Made by a program: the position numbers and the translations under genes. From NCBI GenBank assembly GCA_947627135.1, contig CANQUV010000012.1:1-64000 (forward strand): 64,000 nucleotides of DNA. The letters run 5' to 3'. This DNA is from an uncultured Clostridia bacterium. Lineage in GTDB: Bacteria > Bacillota > Clostridia > Oscillospirales > Acutalibacteraceae. Shown here piece by piece: positions 10,501-17,703 of the stretch. The notes below the pieces were generated by a model. That model saw only the letters and a program-made list of their open reading frames with translations. It searched no databases and was not told where the DNA came from. Numbering within the stretch: position 1 is the first letter of the stretch; each line of letters begins with the position of its first letter.

Positions 10501-11001
10501 GGTGAAAATATATTCTCTGCTGATATACCCTCAGGAGCAACCTATGTAATATTTACAAACGGTCAAGATAAGACGGTAACAGTCACTTTAACAGGTGAAG
10601 AAGGATATTATACAGACAACACAAGAGACAGTGAAGGCCTCTTAAATGTATTTCCTTGGTCAGGCGGAGTTAATCCTGATCCCGGCCCGGGACCTGTACC
10701 TCCGGACGGTACTGTTAAATTTACAGATAATCAAAACTGGGGTACTATTTATGCGTACTTCTGGAATGACAGCTCAACGGACTTAGGAGGAAAGTGGCCC
10801 GGAAACCAAATGAAATACGATAGTACAAATGAATTTGGTCAAAATGTGTACTCAATTGAAATTCCTCAAGGTGCAACTTATGTAATCTTTTCAAATGGAT
10901 CGGCTCAAACGGTTGATACTGCTTTAACCGGTGCCGAGGGATATTATACGGACAATACTAAAGATGATAAAGGTCATTTTAATACCTTGCCTTGGCCGTA
11001 A
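7567..11001 (+). CDS. Secreted alpha-amylase (GH13) with type I dockerin and three C-terminal starch-binding (CBM26-like) repeats
   Basis: Signal peptide; GH13 motifs 'RIVLDVVMNH', 'DGFRCDTAKHV', 'FWMTGECYTH', 'LSSHDTRL'; PTTA linkers; dockerin 'ILVGDVDVDGHINVKDATLIQLHVSGLG...ADVDYSESVNVKDATYIQLYCA'; three 'KFTDNQNWGT(V/I)YAYFW' modules. ATG 7567 or TTG 7558 could be the start. Confidence 0.93.
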   Translation: MLKTRKVWSVVLTFAMLFSVFAVIPTAQAQVIDKNTVQADTNNESSSASKITSASDFSWDNANVYFLLTDRFYNGNTSNDHSYKRSLNQSGNVEYGKSSTAAFHGGDFAGITAKINEGYFDNLGVNALWISAPYEQIHGYCIAGAAAGSMPHYSYHGYYALDFSQTDANFGTAQEFEKMVDTAHEHGLRIVLDVVMNHVGYNTIGDMNEYGFGTLKNGWQNGYYNATLTDVTYHQYIDYNSNVNDWAKWWGTNWLRAGLAGYSEGSGDLEGCQSFLPDVRTESTKTVDIPNVLKTKWTKEGTFNAKQAELNNYFNSTGKSRTVRNYLVYWLTQWVEKYGVDGFRCDTAKHVEKESWKALKDQAVKSLETWRKNNPTKPGADWDESFWMTGECYTHYLNYDSYYTQGGFDSMINFSFNDQNSFNAGAPGVPAVNSINNTYSNYASQLNTNDNYNVLSYLSSHDTRLCRSNLIYQGSAFQLLPGGIQIFYGDETNRPLLTDRYSSGKDHALRSDMNWSSIDNAVLQHWQKVGKFRNNHVAVGAGSHTSLTATSGAAFARTYNKGGVTDKIAACIGANSNTNVTITLNGTFADGTVLKNTYDNKTATVSGGKVTFNSGANGTILLEEDKQIIPTTEPTTAPTTAPTTAPTTAPTTAPTTAPTTAPTTAPLTEPTTHPDGDKDKILVGDVDVDGHINVKDATLIQLHVSGLGKLSDTGLIAADVDYSESVNVKDATYIQLYCAALSSSGGHVAEFKEVDKVNPTTSPSTDPSTVPTTGPSTTSPQTDPVVTTYPTETTYPTDPTYPTETTYPTDPTYPTDPIPLPPDGTVKFTDNQNWGTVYAYFWCDEYPDMAGEWPGTMMSSIGTNDYGENIFSADIPSGATYVIFTNGQDKTVTVTLTGEEGYYTDNTRDSEGLLNVFPWSGGVNPDPGPGPVPPDGTVKFTDNQNWGTVYAYFWCDEYPDMAGEWPGTMMSSIGTNDYGENIFSADIPSGATYVIFTNGQDKTVTVTLTGEEGYYTDNTRDSEGLLNVFPWSGGVNPDPGPGPVPPDGTVKFTDNQNWGTIYAYFWNDSSTDLGGKWPGNQMKYDSTNEFGQNVYSIEIPQGATYVIFSNGSAQTVDTALTGAEGYYTDNTKDDKGHFNTLPWP
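9463..9594 (+). repeat. 12-bp tandem repeat encoding a PTTA linker
   Basis: Repeated acaac(a/g)gc(t/a)cc(a/t) units in frame. Confidence 0.85.
10036..10707 (+). repeat. Two apparently identical 336-bp tandem units encoding CBM + linker, followed by a diverged third unit
   Basis: 10036-10371 and 10372-10707 read identically base by base; the third copy begins at 10708. Confidence 0.9.
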
Positions 11002-11021
11002 TAAAAATTAAAAATTTTATA

Positions 11022-11055
11022 AACAGAGCAGGATTTATGTCCTGCTCTGTTGTTA
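11022..11055 (+). terminator. Terminator after the amylase
   Basis: AACAGAGCAGGA tttatg TCCTGCTCTGTT. Confidence 0.8.
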
Positions 11056-11104
11056 TTTGTGATAAAACCTAAATTTTATTTGTTTATTATTACAAATCTT
11101 TAAA

Positions 11105-11132
11105 TTGACAAATATAAAAAATGTAATATAAT
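11105..11132 (+). promoter_or_regulatory. Sigma-A type promoter upstream of the Wzm/Wzt cassette
   Basis: TTGACA, 16 bp, TATAAT. Confidence 0.7.
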
Positions 11133-11236
11133 AGAGTTAAATTATGTATAAGTGATATTATGTGAAAATTCAGCAAATTTGCGGTGTTTTTATAAGATAA
11201 TGGAAATACTTAGTATAACATTAAGAAGGTGTCATT

Positions 11237-12052
11237 ATTTTTACTATATTTAAAGAGCATAAGGGATTTGGAAAACAAATCTTTTTACTTGCCAAAAATG
11301 AACTTATTAAAACTTATAAGGGTGCGGCGATCGGTCCTTTATGGGCTGTAATTAAACCTGCATTTACGATTTTTGTATATTGGTTTGCATTTACCGCCGG
11401 AATTAAAACATTAAAAGCAGTTCATATAGATTTAGGAGTCAATACTCTTACATTTGACTTTTTTACATTTATGTTTGTAGGATTCATTCCTTGGTTTTTT
11501 ATTGTAGACGGAATTGTTCAAGGCGCAAAAACCCTCAGGCTAAATCGTCAGTTTATTACCAAGGTTAAATTCCCTGTATCGACAATTTTAACTTATACAT
11601 CATTATCAAGACTGTTTGTTCATCTGTTTCTGGTAATTATTCTGTATGTATATATTTTGTTTGCAGTAGGTCCAAGCTGGTACAACCTGCAGTTTTTCCT
11701 GTATTGTCCGCTTATGTTTATTTTCTTTTTAGCTTTAAGCTGGTCAACTGCTCCAATGAGCGCATTCAGCAAAGACTTTGAAAATATGATAGTTTCAATA
11801 ATGTCTGGTGTTTTCTGGCTGTCGGGTATTATGTATAATACTTACAGTATGGATCCTCCTCTTAATTTCATTATGCTTTTTAATCCCATAAACTTTTTTG
11901 TAAACGGTTACAGAAATTGTTTCCTTTATGACAGACCTTTCTTTGAATATAAAACAGAGCTTGCTATATTTCTTGCTGAATTTGTAATAGTATTTGCACT
12001 TGGAATATTTAATTACAACAGACTCAGGAAAAGACTTCCTGATGTATTATAA
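11237..12052 (+). CDS. ABC-2 type polysaccharide/teichoic acid export permease (Wzm/TagG-like), probable ATT start
   Basis: Open frame upstream of the listed ATG (11471) encodes conserved sequence 'FTIFKEHKGFGKQIFLLAKNELIKTYKGAAIGPLWAVIKPAFTIFVYWFAF'. In-frame TAA at 11222; SD AAGAAGGTG at 11223-11231; no ATG/GTG/TTG between 11225 and 11471. Confidence 0.8.
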   Translation: MFTIFKEHKGFGKQIFLLAKNELIKTYKGAAIGPLWAVIKPAFTIFVYWFAFTAGIKTLKAVHIDLGVNTLTFDFFTFMFVGFIPWFFIVDGIVQGAKTLRLNRQFITKVKFPVSTILTYTSLSRLFVHLFLVIILYVYILFAVGPSWYNLQFFLYCPLMFIFFLALSWSTAPMSAFSKDFENMIVSIMSGVFWLSGIMYNTYSMDPPLNFIMLFNPINFFVNGYRNCFLYDRPFFEYKTELAIFLAEFVIVFALGIFNYNRLRKRLPDVL

Positions 12053-12064
12053 GGAGGTAATTAT

Positions 12065-12829
12065 ATGGCAGAAACAAAAACAGAACCTATTATTACCTTT
12101 AAAAATGTAAGTAAAACTTATATTTTATATAAAAATGATCAGGAACGGTTTAAGGCATTGTTTTTTAAACCCAGAAATCCCAAAACTAACAGGGCTTTAA
12201 ACGACGTTTCCATAGATATTTACCCCGGAGAGTCTGTGGGGATCGTAGGCGATAACGGTGCAGGTAAATCTACCCTTTTAAAAATGATTACAGGCGTTAC
12301 TTTCCCCGACGAGGGAACAATAACGGTAAACGGCAAGGTTGCGGCCTTGCTTGAGCTTACGGCAGGCTTCTCTTTGGAAATGACAGGCAGAGAAAATATA
12401 TACTTAAAAGGCTATATTTTAGGTCTTAAAGATTCATATATTAAAGAAATTGAAGAGAGAATTATTGAATTTGCAGAGCTTGGTGATTATATCGACCAGC
12501 CTGTAAGAACTTACTCAAGCGGTATGAAAATGCGTTTAGGTTTTGCAATAAATGTTAATATTGAGCCGCAAATTCTTGTAGTTGATGAGGCACTGGCAGT
12601 AGGAGACGCTTCATTTAAAAAGAAATGTAAGGCAAAAATTAATGAGATTATTGAAAGCGGTACAACTGTACTTTATGTAAGCCATTCAGCCGATTCAGTT
12701 AAAGAAATTTGCAAGCGTTCTATTTACCTTAAAAAAGGTCAGGTTATTTTTGACGGACCGACTGATGAAACTCTTCAGGTTTATCATGATGCTAAAGAGG
12801 CAGAATCGGCAAAAAAGAAAAAGAAGTAA
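12065..12829 (+). CDS. ABC transporter ATPase for polysaccharide export (Wzt/TagH-like)
   Basis: 'GIVGDNGAGKSTLLKMITG', 'YSSGMKMRLGFAINVNIEPQILVVDEALAVGD'. Confidence 0.92.
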   Translation: MAETKTEPIITFKNVSKTYILYKNDQERFKALFFKPRNPKTNRALNDVSIDIYPGESVGIVGDNGAGKSTLLKMITGVTFPDEGTITVNGKVAALLELTAGFSLEMTGRENIYLKGYILGLKDSYIKEIEERIIEFAELGDYIDQPVRTYSSGMKMRLGFAINVNIEPQILVVDEALAVGDASFKKKCKAKINEIIESGTTVLYVSHSADSVKEICKRSIYLKKGQVIFDGPTDETLQVYHDAKEAESAKKKKK

Positions 12830-12876
12830 AAAATCAAGATAAAATTAATTGTTATAAGTCAAATCGGAGGGACAAT

Positions 12877-13614
12877 ATGGTACACGCAATGCTTTTTGCC
12901 GGCGGTGTAGGGGCTAGAATGAATTCCGTAAATATCCCAAAGCAATTTATAGAAGTTGACGGAAAACCTATTATTGTCAGGACTCTTGAAAAATTTGCAA
13001 ATCACCCTCAAGTAGATGATATTGTTGTTGCCTGTCTTGAAGATAAAATTGATTATTTGTGGGAATTAATTGATAAATTCAATATTTTGAAGGTAGCTTC
13101 CATAGTAAAAGGCGGAGAAACAGGATATCAAAGTATTCATAACGGACTTGTTGAGGTTGCAAGATATGCAAAAGAAGATGATATTGTTTTAATCTGTGAC
13201 GGTGTTCGTCCGCTGGTTTCAACAGAACTGATTACAAACTGTATCACAGCGGCAAAAAAATATGAAACAGCTGTACCTGTAACTCCAAGTATTGACTCCG
13301 TTCTTGAAAGCAAAGACGGAGAAAATTGTTCAAAAAACTATCCAAGAGGAGAGCTTTATATAACTCAGGCACCACAGGGATATACAATGAGAAAAATTAT
13401 GTGGGCCCATAGTGAAGCTGAAAGAAGAGGTATAAAAAACCCTATTTCATCAAGCGAGCTTTTAATTGAACTAGGAGAAACCGTACATATATTTATTGGT
13501 GACAGAGAAAATATAAAGGTGACAACTCCTGAAGATTTAACTTTTTTAAGATCAAGATATTATTATAAGAGATTTAAAAACTTTGCAAGAGAGGAATTCG
13601 ATTATGGACTGTAA
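12877..13614 (+). CDS. IspD/TarI-family cytidylyltransferase (CDP-ribitol or related pyrophosphorylase)
   Basis: 'MLFAGGVGARMNSVNIPKQFIEVDGKPIIVRTLEKF', 'LICDGVRPLVS', 'ITQAPQGY'. Confidence 0.88.
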   Translation: MVHAMLFAGGVGARMNSVNIPKQFIEVDGKPIIVRTLEKFANHPQVDDIVVACLEDKIDYLWELIDKFNILKVASIVKGGETGYQSIHNGLVEVARYAKEDDIVLICDGVRPLVSTELITNCITAAKKYETAVPVTPSIDSVLESKDGENCSKNYPRGELYITQAPQGYTMRKIMWAHSEAERRGIKNPISSSELLIELGETVHIFIGDRENIKVTTPEDLTFLRSRYYYKRFKNFAREEFDYGL

Positions 13615-14677
13615 GGTTCAAAACTTGATAGATCCGTTTATATATGAAGATATAAAAACCATAAGCGATTATTCTCTTAATTGGGAAAAACTTGAAAATA
13701 AAACAGTGTTTATTACAGGAGCGGGAGGATTTATCGGATATTATCTTACCTGTGCATTGTTAATAAGAAATGATGTTTACAAAAGTAATATTAAAGTAAT
13801 AGTTTTAGGACATGAAAATATAAAACAGCGTTTTGGAAAACTTCTTGAAAGGGAAGATATAACTGCAGTTGTTCAGGATGTTTGTGAAGATATAAAATGC
13901 AAAAAGGCGGACTATGTAATTCACGGAGCAAGTCCGGCAAGTGCATATTATTTTGAAAATAATCCTGTTGGTACAATAGATGCTAATTTAACAGGTACAT
14001 ATAATGTACTTGAGTATGCCCGCAGAAACGGTGCAGAAAGTTCTCTTGTTATTTCAAGCTTTAAAGTTTACGGTACTCTTTACAACGGCAAAAATGAAAT
14101 AACAGAAGATGAAATAGGCTGTTTTGATTTTAACAACTATAAAAATTGTTATGCACAGGGAAAAAGGGTTTCTGAAACTATTGGATGCTGTTTTGCGAAG
14201 CAGTATAATATGAATATAAAAATTGCCAGACCATGCTATATTTACGGTCCTGCAAGAATTGACGACGACAGGGTATGGGCACAATTTATTGCAAATGTTG
14301 TTAGAAAACAAGACATACTTTTAAAAAGCAACGGAGCAACATTAAGAAGTTTTTGCTATGTTACAGATACAGTAACTGCACTTTTAACGATTTTACTTGA
14401 AGGAGAAAACTGTATTCCATATAATATTGCAAACCCTGCTTCTAATGTTACAATCAGAAATTTTGCAAAAGCAGCAGCACAAGCATTTCCCGAAAGAAAT
14501 CTTAAACTTACTTATGCAAATGCTGAAGATGCAGAAGAACCGGTAATTTCCCCCTTGTCAGCAACTCCTGAAATATTAAATGCAGATAGATTAAATGCTT
14601 TAGGCTGGAGAGCAGAGGTTGATTTAACAGAGGGAATAAAACGAAGCGTAAAAATAGTAGAAATACAAAATAAATAA
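13604..14677 (+). CDS. NAD-dependent epimerase/dehydratase
   Basis: ATG 13604 overlaps the upstream gene by 11 bp; 'KTVFITGAGGFIGYYLTCALL', 'YAQGKR' (YxxxK) motif. Confidence 0.88.
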   Translation: MDCKVQNLIDPFIYEDIKTISDYSLNWEKLENKTVFITGAGGFIGYYLTCALLIRNDVYKSNIKVIVLGHENIKQRFGKLLEREDITAVVQDVCEDIKCKKADYVIHGASPASAYYFENNPVGTIDANLTGTYNVLEYARRNGAESSLVISSFKVYGTLYNGKNEITEDEIGCFDFNNYKNCYAQGKRVSETIGCCFAKQYNMNIKIARPCYIYGPARIDDDRVWAQFIANVVRKQDILLKSNGATLRSFCYVTDTVTALLTILLEGENCIPYNIANPASNVTIRNFAKAAAQAFPERNLKLTYANAEDAEEPVISPLSATPEILNADRLNALGWRAEVDLTEGIKRSVKIVEIQNK

Positions 14678-14694
14678 ATATATAGGCAATATAA

Positions 14695-14726
14695 GCGGCT
14701 TTTGACTTTTAAGTATCAAAAGCCGT
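14695..14726. other. Intergenic hairpin within the cassette
   Basis: CGGCTTTTGA..TCAAAAGCCG with no downstream T-run. Confidence 0.5.
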
Positions 14727-14745
14727 TAATAGCTTAATTATAAGG

Positions 14746-16623
14746 ATGAAGATAATGTTAATGAAAGAGATATTAAATGATTTTGAAGCGGATTGGGCAT
14801 CAATACCTGCTCTCCCTCCAAAATTTGATTTTTCACCTATAAAGAATAAAACTTTTTTAATTTGCGGACAAGATACTGCCCGCTGTTTTGCATATTCTCT
14901 TTTGTATTTTAATGATACTGAAAATTTAGGTGCAAAAATTATTGTAACAGGTGAAACAACACATTCTCTTAAAAATTATCATCCCTCTGTTTTAGAAAGA
15001 AATGATTTTAAATTTGTAAATTTGGATGAGCTTCAGGAAATTAGTTATGCAGATTTTATTATTAACGGCGGCGCGTGTGCAGCAAGCTTTGAAGGAAAAG
15101 TACAGGAATTTATCTCTGAAATGAATATTCAAAAAGCAATTTTAAAATTTACAGAAAAGTCAAAACCCCGTCATTTTGTCCTTTTGTCAGATTGCAGAGT
15201 TTACGGTAAACCTGAAAGATTCAGAATATATAGTGAGGGAGAAATCTCTGTTTCACAGTCTGCTTCGCCCGATAGCTTTGCCACACAGCTTTTGCGTTCA
15301 ATAGAAACTATATGTGCAAGTGGACAAAAACAAATCGGTTTTACAAAAACTGTTTTAAGAACAGGTGTTGTTTTAGGTGCATTTTCTAAAATAATATCAC
15401 CTTTAGACAGCGTGTTTAAAGCTGTTGCTAACGGTGAACCGTGCAAATTGTTTAATACTGAAAATAAACTTACTTTTACTTATATTACAGATTTGTTAAA
15501 GGCTGTTATGATGGCAATCACAAGCCTTGATAAGGATACGGTGTATAATGTAAGCAGTAAAAATGCAACTGTTTCAACAGGTGAGATTGCTGCTTTACTG
15601 CATAATGTTTACGGAAATCAATGTAAAATTCATTTGTCTGAATTAGAAAAAGAAAGATTTGATTTTGCCGCTGTTAATTCAAATAAAATTGAATTTTGCG
15701 GCTGTACTCCGGAAATACCTTTACAAACGGCTTTGGAACTGTGTGTAATGAGTTATCAGGATACAAATAAACCTTTGGCGTTCCCTTATGCTCACGACGG
15801 CAGACTAAAAACAGTCCAGAATATATTGCTGTCCTGTTTGCTTGAGGTCGACAGAATTTGTAAAAAGAATAATATAAAGTATTTTTTGGGTGGTGGAACC
15901 CTTTTGGGTGCAGTGCGACATAAGGGCTTTATTCCTTGGGATGACGATGCCGATATTATGATGCTGAGAGAAGATTATGATAAATTTCTTGAGATCGCAC
16001 CCCGAGAGATGTCAAAGGGATTAACACTTCAGACATTTAAAACAGATAAAAACTGCCACTATGAATTTGCAAAAATCAGACTTGATAACACTATATTTGC
16101 AACTGTTTTTTCAAGAGAACATAAAAATATGAATAACGGACTTTCTTTTGATATCTTTTGTCATGATAAAACCGCAAATTCAAAATTAGGGAGAAAAATT
16201 CATTTGCAGGCAACTCTTTTCTTTAGAGCGATGGTGTTTAATAAATGGAATAAAAGAAAGGTTGATAACGGAAGTAAAGCAGTATCCGCAATATGTAATG
16301 TTATGAAAAATATTTTGCCGATCAGATTTTCTCAATGGATGCTAAACCGTACATTCAGCTTTTTTAAAAATAAGAAAAACCCAAAATATCTTTATGACGG
16401 TATGGGCAGAAATATTTATAATGGGGATTTTCCGGCATATTATCTTGACGAAGTAAAATATATTGATTTTGAGGGTCATAAGCTGCCGATTCCAAAGGAA
16501 TACGATAAATATTTAAGATTTTTATATGGTGATTATACACAGCTTGCACCGATTAGTACAAGACTTCAATGCCATGAGATTTTACTTTTTGATTTAGGAG
16601 AATATAACAATTTTCAAAATTAA
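14746..16623 (+). CDS. Fusion of an NAD(P)-epimerase-like domain and a C-terminal LicD-family phosphotransferase
   Basis: N-terminus 'TFLICGQDTARCFAYSLLYF...VLLSDCRVYGKPERF'; C-terminus 'KKNNIKYFLGGGTLLGAVRHKGFIPWDDDADIMMLREDYDKF' (LicD hallmark). Confidence 0.88.
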   Translation: MKIMLMKEILNDFEADWASIPALPPKFDFSPIKNKTFLICGQDTARCFAYSLLYFNDTENLGAKIIVTGETTHSLKNYHPSVLERNDFKFVNLDELQEISYADFIINGGACAASFEGKVQEFISEMNIQKAILKFTEKSKPRHFVLLSDCRVYGKPERFRIYSEGEISVSQSASPDSFATQLLRSIETICASGQKQIGFTKTVLRTGVVLGAFSKIISPLDSVFKAVANGEPCKLFNTENKLTFTYITDLLKAVMMAITSLDKDTVYNVSSKNATVSTGEIAALLHNVYGNQCKIHLSELEKERFDFAAVNSNKIEFCGCTPEIPLQTALELCVMSYQDTNKPLAFPYAHDGRLKTVQNILLSCLLEVDRICKKNNIKYFLGGGTLLGAVRHKGFIPWDDDADIMMLREDYDKFLEIAPREMSKGLTLQTFKTDKNCHYEFAKIRLDNTIFATVFSREHKNMNNGLSFDIFCHDKTANSKLGRKIHLQATLFFRAMVFNKWNKRKVDNGSKAVSAICNVMKNILPIRFSQWMLNRTFSFFKNKKNPKYLYDGMGRNIYNGDFPAYYLDEVKYIDFEGHKLPIPKEYDKYLRFLYGDYTQLAPISTRLQCHEILLFDLGEYNNFQN

Positions 16624-16634
16624 ACAGTTTCAAA

Positions 16635-16663
16635 TTGACAATTTACTATTCCTTTGATATAAT
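16635..16663 (+). promoter_or_regulatory. Consensus sigma-A promoter, about 136 nt upstream of tRNA-Leu
   Basis: TTGACA, 17 bp, TATAAT. Confidence 0.75.
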
Positions 16664-16799
16664 TACAAGGCAGGTCGATTTGCTGAAAACTGTTATCTGT
16701 TTTTATATATGAGAATCAGGCAGAATAAGTTTTCAACTAAAAGTAAGCCCTTCCCGGGCAACTCTCAATCAGAAAAAATTGAGAGCAAAAATTGAATAT

Positions 16800-16886
16800 G
16801 CAGGTATGGCGGAATTGGCAGACGCGCATGGTTCAGGTCCATGTGAATGCAAATTCATGCAGGTTCAAGTCCTGTTACCTGCACCA
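16800..16886 (+). tRNA. tRNA-Leu (anticodon CAG), CCA encoded
   Basis: Acceptor GCAGGTA/TACCTGC; anticodon arm CATGG-TTCAGGT-CCATG; long variable arm; GGTTCAAGTCC T arm; ACCA end. Confidence 0.96.
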
Positions 16887-16927
16887 AGGGATGTATTGAA
16901 AATTCAATATATCCCTTTTTATTTTTA
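16887..16927 (+). terminator. Terminator after tRNA-Leu
   Basis: GGGATGTATTGAA AATTCAATATATCCC TTTTTATTTTT. Confidence 0.85.
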
Positions 16928-17090
16928 AAAATTGTAAATACTAAAAATAATTCAGATTATCTAATATACAGCATAAAGCTTTTAAAAGCAAATTTGATAT
17001 CAATTAAATATAAAAATAAATATAAAAAACAAATAAAACGCAAATAAAAGCAAATACTTATATTATATTAAAAAGAATGGAGAATGAAAT

Positions 17091-17525
17091 ATGATAGAAC
17101 CGGATACAATAAAATTGCTTCGTGAATGTGACGCAGGAGTTAAGATGGGAGTAAAATCAATTGACGAGGTCATGGATTATGTTAAATCAGATACCTTAAA
17201 ACAATATCTTAATGCCTGTAAAGACGAGCATGATAAACTGAATGTTGAGATACAAAGCCTGCTGGACGATTATAAAGATGATGGTAAGGAGCCAAACCCC
17301 ATAGCTAAAGGAATGTCATGGGTAAAGACAAATATGAAGCTTGTTATGGATGAGTCCGACAATACAATTGCAGATTTAATAACAGACGGATGCAATATGG
17401 GAGTAAAATCTCTCAACAGATATTTGAATCAATACAAAGCGGCAGATGAAGTATCAAAAGATATTACAAAGCGTTTAATAAATCTCGAAGAAAAATTGGC
17501 AATAGATATACGTAAATTTCTTTAA
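17091..17525 (+). CDS. Hypothetical helical-bundle protein (DUF2383/ferritin-like appearance)
   Basis: All-helical 144 aa with repeated 'C(D/N).GVKS(I/L)' motif in both halves. Confidence 0.5.
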   Translation: MIEPDTIKLLRECDAGVKMGVKSIDEVMDYVKSDTLKQYLNACKDEHDKLNVEIQSLLDDYKDDGKEPNPIAKGMSWVKTNMKLVMDESDNTIADLITDGCNMGVKSLNRYLNQYKAADEVSKDITKRLINLEEKLAIDIRKFL

Positions 17526-17591
17526 AATATATTTTATTAAAATTACAAAAGCATAAGTTAAATTTATTATATTTTAAATCAAGAAAATTTA

Positions 17592-17663
17592 ACGGCAAAC
17601 GCATAAACCTTTTTAAGTATGTTTAATTACAATTAACATATTAAAGGTTATGTGTTTGCCGTG
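17592..17663. terminator. Long hairpin between convergent genes
   Basis: ACGGCAAACgCATAaACCTTTT ... AAAGGTTATGtGTTTGCCGT with inner GTTTAATTACAATTAAC. Confidence 0.6.
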
Positions 17664-17703
17664 TTGTTTTTATATTAAGAAAAAAGGTTAAATATAAATT
17701 CAG

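Noticed and set aside
16670-16799. T-box, 6S RNA or SRP RNA in the tRNA-Leu leader
   Set aside because: No T-box motif, no recognisable SRP or 6S signature; kept only as an unexplained leader.
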